Shown: positions 17,185 to 26,500, numbered from the stretch's first letter. The stretch is DNA of 42,813 bases from Levilactobacillus angrenensis (GCF_003946085.1 NZ_RHOB01000019.1:1-42813), one strand, 5' to 3'. Translations and numbers: made by a program. The notes: a model not told the origin generated them from the letters alone.

Positions 17185-17666
17185 CGATTGCAGTCTTTCC
17201 AGGAAGTTTTGACCCGTTGACCAACGGCCATTTGGACCTGATCACCCGGGCCAGTAAAATCTTTGACCAACTGATTGTTGCGGTCGGCCAGAACACGTCG
17301 AAACGCGGGGTGTTCACGACCGCAGAACGGGTGGCCTTTATCGAAGAGACGACTCGCGCCATGCCCAACGTTTCCGTGCGCGTGGAGAGCGGTTTGACAG
17401 TGGACTTTATGCGTGAAAGCCACGCCACCGTGCTGGTCCGCGGCATTCGCAATAGTGTGGACTTTGAGTATGAACAGGGCATTGCGGGGATGAACCGCAC
17501 ACTCGATACAAACGTGGACACGGTCTGTTTGATGGCCGCACCGCAGTATCAGTTCGTCTCCTCCAGCTTATTGCGTGAGGTGGCGCGCTTCGGTGGCGAC
17601 CTGACCAACCTGGTACCGCCCGTGGTGGCACACGCCATGGTCGAGCGACTGGCAGGTGACCAGTAA
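17181..17666 (+). CDS. coaD: Phosphopantetheine adenylyltransferase
   Basis: CoaD transfers AMP from ATP to 4'-phosphopantetheine, the fourth step in coenzyme A synthesis. The 161-residue protein has the nucleotidyltransferase motif PGSFDPLTNGHLD (TNGH at residues 14-17) and the C-terminal SSSLLREVA segment. The GTG start overlaps the rsmD stop as GTGA. Length is typical. Confidence 0.96.
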   Translation: MTIAVFPGSFDPLTNGHLDLITRASKIFDQLIVAVGQNTSKRGVFTTAERVAFIEETTRAMPNVSVRVESGLTVDFMRESHATVLVRGIRNSVDFEYEQGIAGMNRTLDTNVDTVCLMAAPQYQFVSSSLLREVARFGGDLTNLVPPVVAHAMVERLAGDQ

Positions 17667-18716
17667 ATGGGCAAATTTACGCGGCGAGAGTGGCGTCAAA
17701 TTATTCTTACAGTGGGGTTAACACTACTGATACTGGCCTTTTTCTTCTTACCATTACCCAAATACATTGAGGGGCCGGGTGAGGCGGATAATCTGAAGAC
17801 CTTCGTCAACATGCCAGGCCACGCTGACAAGCACGCTGGAAAATACATGATTACGTCAGTCGCGCTGTCACAGGCCCGGCCCGTCAGTTATCTGTACGCA
17901 AAGCTGAATCCCATCTACAGCATTGAAGATGTGGATGACGTGACCGGTGGCGAAAGCAATGCCACCTACGACAAGGTACAGGATTTCTACATGCAAAGTG
18001 CCATCAATGAATCGATTTATACCGCCTACAAGGCCGCGCACAAGTCGGTGACTCGCCACTATTTGGGCATCTACGTCTTGAGCATGGACGCCAAGTCACC
18101 GTTTGCCGGGACGTTGCAGGTGGGCGATACCGTGACCAAGGTCAACGGCCGCCATTTCAACTCTATGGTCGGCTACCAACACTACATTCAAAAGCAAAAG
18201 GTGGGTCAGTCTGCGACGATTACCTACCAGCACAACGGTAAGACCCGCCACGCGACTCGCAAACTGATGCGTCTGCCAACTAAGAAGGCGGGAATTGGCA
18301 TCACCCTGACCGATAACGTCAAGGTCACGGCCAAGCCAAAAGTCACGGTCGACCCGGGACAAATTGGGGGACCATCTGGTGGTCTGATGTTTAGCCTGCA
18401 AATCTATACGCAGGTCACCGGTCAAAACCTCCGGCACGGGCAGAAGATTGCCGGTACCGGGACCGTCGATGGTGACGGTAATGTCGGCGAAATTGGGGGC
18501 ATCGACAAGAAGATCGTGGCCGCCAAAAAAGCGGGCGCCACCGTCTTCTTTGCCCCGTACGTCAAGCCTAGCAAACTGTTACTAAAGTATGAGGAACACC
18601 ACCAAACCAACTATCAGCTAGCTAAAGCGACCGCTAAGAAGTACGCGCCAAACATGAAGGTCGTGCCGGTCAAGACCTTTAACGATGCGGTGAAATATTT
18701 GGAAACGCACCGTTAA
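17667..18716 (+). CDS. Membrane-anchored PDZ/Lon-type serine protease (YlbL/SepM family)
   Basis: Members such as Streptococcus SepM process exported peptides outside the membrane. The 349-residue protein has an N-terminal transmembrane helix (residues 11-30), a PDZ-like domain (about 125-205, with GTLQVGDTVTKVNG), and a C-terminal Lon S16 domain. The Ser-Lys dyad is visible as GGPSGGL (Ser237) and GGIDKKIVAA (Lys282). Start ATG follows the coaD TAA with no gap. It ends the operon before a strong terminator and just precedes the competence genes. Its substrate here is unknown. Confidence 0.92.
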   Translation: MGKFTRREWRQIILTVGLTLLILAFFFLPLPKYIEGPGEADNLKTFVNMPGHADKHAGKYMITSVALSQARPVSYLYAKLNPIYSIEDVDDVTGGESNATYDKVQDFYMQSAINESIYTAYKAAHKSVTRHYLGIYVLSMDAKSPFAGTLQVGDTVTKVNGRHFNSMVGYQHYIQKQKVGQSATITYQHNGKTRHATRKLMRLPTKKAGIGITLTDNVKVTAKPKVTVDPGQIGGPSGGLMFSLQIYTQVTGQNLRHGQKIAGTGTVDGDGNVGEIGGIDKKIVAAKKAGATVFFAPYVKPSKLLLKYEEHHQTNYQLAKATAKKYAPNMKVVPVKTFNDAVKYLETHR

Positions 18717-18752
18717 GTCGTTAGTGCACGTTTCAGCTATTTAAAGGAAACG

Positions 18753-18787
18753 AAGAGCCTGAGATATTTTTGTCTCAAGCTCTTTTT
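18753..18787 (+). terminator. Terminator of the ftsW-ylbL operon
   Basis: GAGC-C-TGAGA pairs with TCTCA-A-GCTC, followed by five T. Confidence 0.85.
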
Positions 18788-18877
18788 CGCGTTTAGGGTG
18801 GGAATCAGAAAAAAAGTTTGAAACTAAAAAAATATCGGCCACTTTTTACGGAGTTGATTCGTAAAGGGGGCAATGTG

Positions 18878-19582
18878 ATGGGACAAAAAATTCAAGACTG
18901 GTGGTTGACCTTGCCACGGCGTCAGCAGTTGTTAGCAGTGTTGGGCGGCCTCAGTGTGTTATTGGTGGGCGGGTGGCTGATGTTACGGCAACCGGCCCCC
19001 GCGGCCTTACCCGCCGCGATTCCGCCAGCAACGACCAGCAGTCGGAGCAGTAGTCATTCGTTAGCGACCGGTAATCAGACCCAACCAACGGCAACTAGTC
19101 AGGCCAGCAGTCACGATACGCGAGTCTTCGTGGACGTACAAGGAGCGGTCCGCCATCCGGGACTCTATCAGTTTTCACCGGAGATGCGGGTGGCCGACGC
19201 CATTAAAGCGGCCGGGGGCTTGGTCGCTCGCGCCGACCGCCAACAGATTAATTTGGCAACGCGACTGACGGATCAACAACAGCTGTATTTGCCATTGAAG
19301 GGAGAAAAACGCCCAGCCGCCGCGACGAGTGGCAGTAGCCCGGCAACCAGTCCGAGTGGCGCCACCGCCGGCAGTAGCAGTGGGAGTGCGACCGTAGTGA
19401 ATTTGAACACGGCAACGGTGACCGACCTGCAGCAGCTGACCGGCGTCGGTGCCAAGAAGGCCCAAAAGATTGTGGACTATCGCACGGAACACGGCAGTTT
19501 TCAGTCGGTGGCCGATTTAGCGCAGGTGCCCGGCTTTGGCGAAAAGACCGTGGCGAATTTACAAGATCAGCTCACCACCTGA
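18878..19582 (+). CDS. comEA: Competence protein ComEA, DNA receptor
   Basis: ComEA binds double-stranded DNA at the outer face of the membrane during transformation. From ATG 18878 it is 234 residues: a signal-anchor helix (about residues 20-37), a Ser/Thr/Ala-rich linker, an SLBB domain (FVDVQGAVRHPGLYQF, about 88-150), a second Ser/Ala/Gly-rich linker, and a helix-hairpin-helix domain (LNTATVTDLQQLTGVGAKKA, about 170-233). An upstream in-frame TTG at 18818 would add 20 charged residues before the signal. AAAGGGGG supports the ATG. Confidence 0.94.
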   Translation: MGQKIQDWWLTLPRRQQLLAVLGGLSVLLVGGWLMLRQPAPAALPAAIPPATTSSRSSSHSLATGNQTQPTATSQASSHDTRVFVDVQGAVRHPGLYQFSPEMRVADAIKAAGGLVARADRQQINLATRLTDQQQLYLPLKGEKRPAAATSGSSPATSPSGATAGSSSGSATVVNLNTATVTDLQQLTGVGAKKAQKIVDYRTEHGSFQSVADLAQVPGFGEKTVANLQDQLTT

Positions 19583-19629
19583 TGAGGGGTGGTATACTTA
19601 AAACTAAAATTTGTAAAGGGGTAATCAAC

Positions 19630-20109
19630 GTGAAACGCGAACGAATTCCTTGGGATCAATACTTTATGCTACAGGCACTGGTGATTTCCACCAGAAGCAC
19701 CTGCAATCGCTTATCGGTCGGCGCCACGGTGGTCCGTGACAAGCGGATCATTGCGGCGGGCTATAACGGCTCGGTATCGGGTGACGACCACTGCCTAGAC
19801 GAGGGTTGCTACATCGTGGACGGTCATTGTGTGCGGACCATCCACGCGGAAATGAACGCCATTTTACAGTGCGCTAAGTTTGGTGAGGCCACGGACGGTG
19901 CCGAAATCTACGTCACGGATTTTCCGTGCCTCCAGTGTACGAAAATGCTGCTACAGGCGGGGATTCGTAAGATCACGTACATGCGTAATTACCACAATGA
20001 CCCGTACGCGCAGAAATTAATTGCGTTGAAGCACGTGGAACTGAATCAGGTCACGGTCGATCCCGCCTTACTGGCGACGTTGCCGCTTGACCAACCGAAA
20101 CAGGATTAG
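19630..20109 (+). CDS. comEB: ComE operon protein 2, dCMP/cytidine deaminase-type
   Basis: ComEB is a dCMP-deaminase-family zinc protein of the late competence operon; it is not required for DNA uptake in Bacillus. The 159-residue protein has the catalytic HAEMNA motif and the zinc-binding FPCLQCTKML, with extra Cys and His (DDHCLDEGCY, GHCVRTIHAE) typical of dCMP deaminases. GTG 19630 is preferred because AAAGGGGT lies nine bases upstream. Its stop overlaps the comEC start (TAGTG). Confidence 0.93.
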   Translation: MKRERIPWDQYFMLQALVISTRSTCNRLSVGATVVRDKRIIAAGYNGSVSGDDHCLDEGCYIVDGHCVRTIHAEMNAILQCAKFGEATDGAEIYVTDFPCLQCTKMLLQAGIRKITYMRNYHNDPYAQKLIALKHVELNQVTVDPALLATLPLDQPKQD

Positions 20110-22370
20110 TGGCGGCCAACCACGGTTTCTTAATGGTGTTACCCGTGGCGGCGTTGAGTGTAGCGGTGAACGGCCATCCCTGGGCTGGAAGTGTTTTACT
20201 CCTGTTGCTATTAGCGCGGGTGTGGACGTTGCGTGTTCGGCCGACCTGGGTGACCACGTTGGTTCTACTGGGCCTGTTCGGGGCGTTTTGGCTGTGGCGA
20301 GATCAGCAATTGACTCAGCGGCAGCGCCCGTTTGATGCGGCCCAAGAGGTATCGGCGACCTTGCGTGTCCAACCGGATGCCGTGGTGGTGCGTGGGGCTC
20401 TATATTATTTTGTTGGCCAAAATCTACAGACGGGGGAACGGTTGACGGTTCGCGGGGTTGCCAAATCGGCCCCGGAGCTGCGAACACTACAACGCTTGAC
20501 GCGGCCCACGCTGTGGCGGGTGAGTGGCCAACAACAAGGGGTCCTGCCCGCCACAAATTTTAATCAATTCGATGGCGCGGCCTATTGGCGTCACCGGGGA
20601 ATCGTCAATACGCTTAAACTCACGACGGTCCAGCAACGGACGGTGGCGGCGACGGCTTGGTGGCAATGGTTTAGCGACTGGTGGCACGGCTGGCGGGCCC
20701 GATTGATCCACTACTGTGAACGGCTGCCCGGTGCGCTACGGGTGTATGCACTGGGCCTGTTGCCGGGAGCCAAGGCCGCGGAGACCATGACGGAGCTACA
20801 GGGGATGCAGCGCCTCGGCTTGCTACACTTATTTGCCATTTCAGGGATGCACGTGGCGCTACTGCTGGCAGCGGTGGAGTGGATCTGTGTGCATTTGCGG
20901 ATTCAGCGTGAGCACTGGGAATGGGGGATGTTGCTGGGCTTACCCGCGTATTTCATTTTGGCCGGTAGCGGCAGTGGCGTACTGCGGGCCTGTCTGATGC
21001 GCGGCGTCCAGTTAGCTGGTAAACGGTGTCGGCGGCCAATCGGGACGTTGGATGCCTGGGCTGGGGTCTTCTTGATCGGGCTATTCGTGAACCCTGGCCT
21101 GTTGTTTGAGTTAGGGAGTCAGCTGAGTTATGGCTTGTCGTTAGGCCTCATCTTGTTGCAAGGAGAATCACGGGCCTGGCGCCAAGGCGGTCTGACCTTA
21201 TTGGGCTTACCCAGCTTGCTGACGGGCGTGTTTCAGTGGCATAGCTTGACCCTGTTAGCCAATTGGGCGGTGGTCCCGCTATTTCCCGTGACGCTATTGC
21301 CGCTGACCTTGGTGGGGACGGCGTGTTATCCGTGGCTACCGGTCGTCAGTCAAGCCTGCGCGTGGCTCCTCCAGCAATTCGACGTGGGTCTGGCCTGGCT
21401 GGCCCAACTGCCTGGAAACGTTCCGTTTGGTAAACCGGTGTGGTGGGTGGCTTGGCTGTGGTTGGCGGGGACCTGGTGGCTCTTTACCCGGCCACCGCAG
21501 CAGCGACGACGGTGGTTACTGGGATTGTTAGCGAGCTATGGCCTGGTCTACGGTGCGATTCATTTACCGCTGACGGGGGAGGTGGCTTATTTTGACGTCG
21601 GGCAGGGCGACAGTATTTTGATCCGTGAGCCGTTGAATCGGCGAATCAGTCTGATCGATACTGGCGGCCATCTGGGCTTTCGGCAACCGGACTGGGTCCC
21701 GACCACGCCGCCAAGTTTTGCGGCCATGCGGACCAATATCAATTACCTCAAAAGCCGGGGCATCGACCACGTGGACGACCTGTATTTATCCCACCACGAT
21801 GCGGACCATATCGGTGACCTGCCGGCATTTCTCAGTGAATTACACGTGAAACGACTGCTGGTACCAGCGGGGATGGAGGCGGAACCGGCATGGCAACGGC
21901 ATTTGCGAGGAGAGCTCCCGCCGGTGGTGCCGCTACAGGTGGGCCAAGCCATGCCACTGGTGGTCCGCCATCCGTATCACGCGGCTCCCGCGGAAAATGA
22001 AAATTCGCTAGCCCTGCAAGGAACATTTGGCGGCCTGAGTTTCTTATTCATGGGGGACTTGGACCAGGCGGGCGAACGCAAAATGCTAGCGGCGGATGCA
22101 CACCTGCAAGCTGACGTGTTAAAATTAGGACATCACGGCAGTAAAACGGCCTCCGCACCCGATTTTATTGCACAACTGCGGCCGCGGTGGGCCATCATTT
22201 CCGCGGGCCGGCAGAATCGCTATGGGCATCCCAATGCGGAGACCTTGGCGACGCTACGTGCGGCTCGGGTGCCGGCGGTCAGCACCCAGACCAGTGGGAT
22301 GATTCGCTACACTTACCGCGGTGCACACGGCTATTGGCAAACTAAACTTAAAGGGGCACACGAATCGTGA
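20109..22370 (+). CDS. comEC: DNA internalization protein ComEC/Rec2
   Basis: ComEC is the polytopic channel that admits single-stranded DNA. The 753-residue, full-length protein has an N-terminal DUF4131/OB-like region, a central Competence domain with many hydrophobic helices (LGLLPGAKAAETMTELQ, HLFAISGMHVALLLA), and a C-terminal metallo-beta-lactamase domain. That domain includes FDVGQGDS, SHHDADH near residue 560 and LGHHGSK. The GTG start shares a base with the comEB TAG. No frameshift is seen, so the DNA-uptake channel appears functional. Confidence 0.96.
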   Translation: MAANHGFLMVLPVAALSVAVNGHPWAGSVLLLLLLARVWTLRVRPTWVTTLVLLGLFGAFWLWRDQQLTQRQRPFDAAQEVSATLRVQPDAVVVRGALYYFVGQNLQTGERLTVRGVAKSAPELRTLQRLTRPTLWRVSGQQQGVLPATNFNQFDGAAYWRHRGIVNTLKLTTVQQRTVAATAWWQWFSDWWHGWRARLIHYCERLPGALRVYALGLLPGAKAAETMTELQGMQRLGLLHLFAISGMHVALLLAAVEWICVHLRIQREHWEWGMLLGLPAYFILAGSGSGVLRACLMRGVQLAGKRCRRPIGTLDAWAGVFLIGLFVNPGLLFELGSQLSYGLSLGLILLQGESRAWRQGGLTLLGLPSLLTGVFQWHSLTLLANWAVVPLFPVTLLPLTLVGTACYPWLPVVSQACAWLLQQFDVGLAWLAQLPGNVPFGKPVWWVAWLWLAGTWWLFTRPPQQRRRWLLGLLASYGLVYGAIHLPLTGEVAYFDVGQGDSILIREPLNRRISLIDTGGHLGFRQPDWVPTTPPSFAAMRTNINYLKSRGIDHVDDLYLSHHDADHIGDLPAFLSELHVKRLLVPAGMEAEPAWQRHLRGELPPVVPLQVGQAMPLVVRHPYHAAPAENENSLALQGTFGGLSFLFMGDLDQAGERKMLAADAHLQADVLKLGHHGSKTASAPDFIAQLRPRWAIISAGRQNRYGHPNAETLATLRAARVPAVSTQTSGMIRYTYRGAHGYWQTKLKGAHES

Positions 22371-23395
22371 CAATTAATGAACTCTTAAAAACTTTAAAAA
22401 CTGGCGGGCAATTGGCCAACGTGTACCTGATCTTGGGGCAGGCGGATTATTTACAACGACGGCTCAAGGCGGGATTCAAGCAAGTCGTTCCCACTGAGGA
22501 ACAGACCATGAACTTTGCCAGCTATGATATGGACACGGTGCCATTGGCAGTCGCGTTAGATGACGCCATGGCCGCGCCATTCTTTGGTGAACGCCGAGTG
22601 GTTTGCATCGACAATCCCCAGTTTTTAACGGGGGAGACTAAGAAACAAAAGGTCGACCATGACATCGACAGCCTACAAACCTATTTGGGCTCACCCATGC
22701 CCAGTACGGTCCTGGTCTTCTTTGCGCCTTATGAAAAATTAGACGGGCGTAAGAAGGTCAGCAAGCAGCTGAAGAAGGTCGCCACGACGATTGAAATCGG
22801 TAATTTCTCCGAGCGTGATGTTCGACAGTTTGTGACGAGTCAGCTGAAACAAGACGGCTATAGTATGGCACCGGCAGCCTTGAATGAACTGATCCAACGT
22901 ACGGACGCTGACCTCACCTTGATGATGAGCGAGCTACCGAAGCTAGAGCTATTTGCCTTGCCGGAAAAGACGATTGACTTAGACGCCGTTACCGGCCTAG
23001 TCAGACAGACTTTGACGCAAAATGTGTTTGACCTGGTCAATCGGGTCTTAGCCAAGAACACAGCGGGGGCGGTGACGCTTTACCGTGAACTCTTGCAGGC
23101 TAAGGAAGAACCCTTGCGGATAAATGCGATTTTGCAAGGGCAGTTTCGCCTATTGATTCAGACCAAGGTCTTGGCTAAGCAAGGCTACAGTCAAGGCAAG
23201 CTCGCCAGCATCCTCAAGGTCCACCCGTATCGCATCAAGCTGGCGTTGCAGAGCCAACGTCGGTTTCGCTTGACTGACTTGAATCGCGCCTATCTAGGAC
23301 TATTTCGCGTCGAGCAACAAATGAAGTCGTCGACCATGGATCCAGAAATGTTGTTCTCGTTGTTCATGACCCAATTTGCGGGGCAGGCGGCGTAG
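22367..23395 (+). CDS. holA: DNA polymerase III subunit delta
   Basis: HolA is the clamp-loader subunit that opens the sliding clamp. The 342-residue protein has YLILGQADYLQRRL near the start, FFGERRVVCIDNPQFL in the ATPase-like domain and the C-terminal helical collar. Its GTG overlaps comEC as GTGA. holA after comEC, facing rpsT, is the usual Firmicute arrangement. Confidence 0.94.
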   Translation: MTINELLKTLKTGGQLANVYLILGQADYLQRRLKAGFKQVVPTEEQTMNFASYDMDTVPLAVALDDAMAAPFFGERRVVCIDNPQFLTGETKKQKVDHDIDSLQTYLGSPMPSTVLVFFAPYEKLDGRKKVSKQLKKVATTIEIGNFSERDVRQFVTSQLKQDGYSMAPAALNELIQRTDADLTLMMSELPKLELFALPEKTIDLDAVTGLVRQTLTQNVFDLVNRVLAKNTAGAVTLYRELLQAKEEPLRINAILQGQFRLLIQTKVLAKQGYSQGKLASILKVHPYRIKLALQSQRRFRLTDLNRAYLGLFRVEQQMKSSTMDPEMLFSLFMTQFAGQAA

Positions 23396-23405
23396 TAGAT
23401 CAATT

Positions 23406-23466
23406 AGACTAAGTTCAGTGGCGGCACCTTATAGTCGTCTGGTACTGAGCTTGGTCTATTTTTTCG
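23406..23466 (+). terminator. Terminator of the comE-holA operon
   Basis: AGACTAAGTTCAGT pairs, with two G-T wobbles, with ACTGAGCTTGGTCT across a 25-base loop, and is followed by six T from 23459. Confidence 0.75.
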
Positions 23467-23555
23467 TTGATTTTCTGAGAGATCTAAGGTCGAAAGCAGC
23501 GTTTACACGGTAATCCCCGAAATGACCGTATTCTGTCCATTAAAATCAGTGAAAC

Positions 23556-23593
23556 AAAAAAGGAGGTCGGCCATGTAAAATGGTCGATCTCCT
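23556..23593 (-). terminator. Terminator of rpsT
   Basis: AGGAGGTCGGCCAT pairs with ATGGTCGATCTCCT (two G-T wobbles) around a short loop. On the minus strand it is followed by six T. It lies 33 bases past the rpsT stop. Confidence 0.85.
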
Positions 23594-23625
23594 GATTGCA
23601 TCATCTAATCGTTTTGATTAATTGA

Positions 23626-23880
23626 TTACTTAGCTAAACGGGCAGCCATCCGTGACTTGTCACGGGATGCCTTGTTCCGCTTGATCAAGCCCTTTGAAGC
23701 AGCCTTGTCAACTGCGGCGCTAGCTTGGCGGAATAATTCTTCCGCGTTGTCGGCACCAGCGGTCTTAGCTTGTTCAAAGCGCTTAACGGCAGTCCGCATC
23801 GTGCTCAGTTGTGCTGAGTTACGTTCGTTGGCCTTAACGTTAGTCTTGGCACGTTCGATTGCTGATTTGATAATTGGCAT
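23626..23880 (-). CDS. rpsT: 30S ribosomal protein S20
   Basis: S20 is a primary binder of 16S rRNA. The 84-residue protein begins [14 protein letters not shown] and ends with [21 protein letters not shown] basic helices. The ATG at 23880 has a GGAGGTGA ribosome binding site seven bases upstream; a longer in-frame reading to 23970 has no such site and is not family-like. It is convergent with holA. Confidence 0.96.
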   Translation of the reverse strand: MPIIKSAIERAKTNVKANERNSAQLSTMRTAVKRFEQAKTAGADNAEELFRQASAAVDKAASKGLIKRNKASRDKSRMAARLAK

Positions 23881-23941
23881 GAAAATTTCACCTCCGAATG
23901 AGAAATCCTTAGTACCGGAAATCTTAATTTCAACGTATGTT

Positions 23942-23970
23942 ATTATACAGAAGGCTAGGGACGAATGCAA
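23942..23970 (-). promoter_or_regulatory. rpsT promoter
   Basis: On the minus strand, TTGCAT (23965-23970), a 17-base spacer and a perfect TATAAT (23942-23947) lie about 62 bases before the ATG. Confidence 0.8.
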
Positions 23971-24028
23971 TAGCTAGTCGAGATAAATGTAAAGTAATTT
24001 TACTTGATAGGTGTTAATGGGAAAAGAC

Positions 24029-24057
24029 TTGCACTTTGCGCGAAAGTCCCGTATAGT
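24029..24057 (+). promoter_or_regulatory. rpsO promoter
   Basis: TTGCAC (24029-24034), a 17-base spacer and TATAGT (24052-24057) give a leader of about 95 bases. The leader holds two stable hairpins, GTGC/GCAC (24066-24077) and GGCGG/CCGCC (24100-24112). S15 represses its own translation through leader structure in other bacteria, so these hairpins are candidate S15 targets. Confidence 0.7.
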
Positions 24058-24158
24058 AGATAACTGTGCTCAAGCACAAACCCCTAACTTAGTTCGCCTG
24101 GCGGCCACCGCCGACTTACTCAGTTTCGGGCACTTATTTGAAAGGTGGTATATTTACC

Positions 24159-24428
24159 ATGGCTATTAGTCAAGCAAAGAAAAACGAAATCATCAAGCAA
24201 TACGCTCGTCACGAAGGTGACACGGGTTCTACTGAAGTCCAAGTTGCCGTTTTGACCGCTGATATCAACGAAATCAACGTTCATATGCAACAACACCGGA
24301 AAGACTTCCACTCACAACGTGGGTTGATGAAGAAGATCGGTCACCGTCGTAACTTATTAGCTTACTTACGGAAGACTGACGTTCAACGTTACCGTGAATT
24401 AATCAAGAGCTTAGGTCTGCGTCGTTAA
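24159..24428 (+). CDS. rpsO: 30S ribosomal protein S15
   Basis: S15 binds 16S rRNA early in 30S assembly. The 89-residue protein has the family core [38 protein letters not shown] and ends with SLGLRR. The ATG at 24159 has AAAGGTGG about ten bases upstream. Confidence 0.97.
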   Translation: MAISQAKKNEIIKQYARHEGDTGSTEVQVAVLTADINEINVHMQQHRKDFHSQRGLMKKIGHRRNLLAYLRKTDVQRYRELIKSLGLRR

Positions 24429-24439
24429 TTCGCCGCACC

Positions 24440-24478
24440 GGAGTCCCTTGCCAATTATGGCTGGGGGCTTTTTCTTTT
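24440..24478 (+). terminator. Terminator of rpsO
   Basis: AGTCCC and GGGGCT arms enclose an inner CCA/TGG stem; a T-rich run follows. Confidence 0.75.
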
Positions 24479-24551
24479 GCCCAATTGTTATCTTAGTACT
24501 GCTCACCGCTAAAGTATGGTAGAATGGAGAAAGATTTAATTATGGACGAAT

Positions 24552-24595
24552 CTGGGCTTTGCGACCCAGCAGAAAATGCTGACGATATTGGTCAG
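24552..24595 (+). promoter_or_regulatory. rnjB leader with overlapping hairpins
   Basis: Three hairpins share arms: CTGGG/CCCAG (24552-24569), CAGCA/TGCTG (24567-24581) and CTGAC/GTCAG (24579-24595). The middle one excludes both others. A -10-like TAGAAT lies near 24520. The arrangement allows a switch in the leader and is a candidate site for autoregulation of RNase J2. Confidence 0.4.
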
Positions 24596-24633
24596 GATTG
24601 TTAAAACTATACGAAGATTCTTGAGGTGAACTT

Positions 24634-26496
24634 ATGAGTGCAAAGATTAAGATTATCCCGTTTGGCGGTGTTCGCGAAAACGGGAAGAACATGTATGCCG
24701 TCGATGTAAACGGCGGAATTTACATTTTAGATTGTGGGTTAAAGTATCCGGAAAATGAACTTTTGGGGATTGACGTGGTAATTCCTGATTGGGCTTACTT
24801 ACGGGAAAATAAGGACCGCATCGTTGCCGTCTTTTTGACGCACGGGCATGCCGATGCCATTGGTGCGCTGCCTTACTTTTTAAGTGAGTTCAACGTTCCT
24901 GTCTTTGGGTCAGAAATGACGATTGCTTTAGCGAAGATTGGCGTTGCCGCTGAACCTAGTGTTAAAGGTTATGATGATTTTCACGTCATTGATGAAAAGA
25001 CCGAGATTGACTTTGGTGACGTGGTCGTTTCCTTCTTCGCTACGACGCACTCGATTCCAGAATCACTGGGGATCGACCTGAAGACCGACGAAGGCCAAAT
25101 TATTTACACCGGGGACTTCAAGTTCGACCAAACGGCCAAGCCAGGGTATCAAACGGATTACGCACGGTTAGGGGCCATCGGTCAAGCCGGGGTCTTAGCC
25201 GTATTGAGCGATTCCGCGAATGCTGAAAATCCCGCGATGAATGCTTCTGAGCAAACGATTGCCGAAGACATCGAAGAAACGTTCCACTATCAAACTGGCC
25301 GGGTCATCGTGGCTTGTGTGGCGTCCAACATCTTACGAATCCAACAAGTCTTTGATGCCGCCCAACAAACGGGACGCAAAGTTTGCTTGACGGGTCAAGA
25401 TTTGGAAAAAATCGTGAACACGGCCATGAAATTAGGCAAATTGTCCTTTGCTGATGACCTACTGGTGACGCCAGCCCAATTGGACAACCTTGAGCCGGGT
25501 GAAACGGTTATCTTGCAGACCGGGAAGATGGGCGAACCTATCAAGGCCTTACAACGCATGGCCAACAAACAAGAAAAAGACTTAAACATTCAAGAAGGCG
25601 ACTTAGTCTACATCACGACCACGCCTTCGCACGCCATGGACACGACGGTGGCCCAGACCCGCGACATGATTTACCGGGCTGGTGGCGAGGTCAAGGCCAT
25701 TTCGGATGAGCTGAACTCGTCAGGTCACGCTTACAAACGGGACCTGCAATTAATGCTGAACTTATTGAAGCCCCAATACTTGGTCCCAATCCAAGGGGAA
25801 TACCGGTTATTAAACGCCCACGCCAACGCCGCGTTGGAACTGGGGATGCCGGCTGACCACATCTTTATTTTGGCCAAAGGGGACGTCTTGACTTACGCCA
25901 ACGGGCAAATGAGCTTAGGTGAAGGCATTGATGTCACCGATACCATGATCGATGGGATCGGTGTCGGCGATATTGGGAACATCGTCTTGCGTGACCGGAA
26001 AGTCTTGGCAGACGATGGGATCTTTATCGCGGTCGTGACGATCGATCGCAAGAAGAAACAAATCGTGGCGGACCCGAAGATTACCTCACGGGGCTTCGTT
26101 TATGTGAAGGCCAACAAGGACTTGATGCAAGAAAGTGCCCAAATTATCCGCAAAGCTGTTCAAAACAATTTGGATAACAAGGAATTTGACTGGGGCCACT
26201 TGAAACAAGACGTCAGAGAACATCTGAGTCACTACTTGTTCGAGCAAACGCATCGTCGGCCAGTGATCTTACCGGTCATCATGGAAGTCAACCAGCATCA
26301 CCGGCGAAGCACGAGTAAGGCCAAGGAGGGTGGCAAGACCGCTAAGCCGGATCCAGAAAAGGCCAAGCCAAAGAACAAGGCCAAGAAACCGGCCAAGGCG
26401 GCTAAGCCTAACCAACCGGCGAACAATAAGCCACATCGGAACCGCAAGCGTCGGCACAGTAACAAGCCAGCCGCTACGGCTGAAAAACAAGATTAA
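24634..26496 (+). CDS. rnjB: Ribonuclease J2
   Basis: RNase J2 partners RNase J1 and is usually weakly active. The first 560 residues form the metallo-beta-lactamase/beta-CASP core. The metal motif reads HGHADA at residues 70-75: the last His of HxHxDH is Ala, whereas RNase J1 here has HGHEDH. The SSGHAYKRD motif replaces TSGHGGQEE. Residues about 561-620 form a Lys/Pro/Ala/Asn-rich, strongly basic tail absent from RNase J1, likely disordered and RNA-binding. The ATG has GAGGTG upstream. J2 identity rests on the altered motif and on the presence of a better J1. Confidence 0.94.
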   Translation: MSAKIKIIPFGGVRENGKNMYAVDVNGGIYILDCGLKYPENELLGIDVVIPDWAYLRENKDRIVAVFLTHGHADAIGALPYFLSEFNVPVFGSEMTIALAKIGVAAEPSVKGYDDFHVIDEKTEIDFGDVVVSFFATTHSIPESLGIDLKTDEGQIIYTGDFKFDQTAKPGYQTDYARLGAIGQAGVLAVLSDSANAENPAMNASEQTIAEDIEETFHYQTGRVIVACVASNILRIQQVFDAAQQTGRKVCLTGQDLEKIVNTAMKLGKLSFADDLLVTPAQLDNLEPGETVILQTGKMGEPIKALQRMANKQEKDLNIQEGDLVYITTTPSHAMDTTVAQTRDMIYRAGGEVKAISDELNSSGHAYKRDLQLMLNLLKPQYLVPIQGEYRLLNAHANAALELGMPADHIFILAKGDVLTYANGQMSLGEGIDVTDTMIDGIGVGDIGNIVLRDRKVLADDGIFIAVVTIDRKKKQIVADPKITSRGFVYVKANKDLMQESAQIIRKAVQNNLDNKEFDWGHLKQDVREHLSHYLFEQTHRRPVILPVIMEVNQHHRRSTSKAKEGGKTAKPDPEKAKPKNKAKKPAKAAKPNQPANNKPHRNRKRRHSNKPAATAEKQD

Positions 26497-26500
26497 CGAG

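Noticed and set aside
18818-18877. Longer ComEA start at the TTG 18818
   Set aside because: It would put 20 charged residues before the signal-anchor helix; the ATG at 18878 has a good ribosome binding site.
20068-20556. 162-codon minus-strand frame opposite comEB/comEC
   Set aside because: It crosses two well-supported genes in antisense and is rich in Pro/Arg as expected of a shadow frame.
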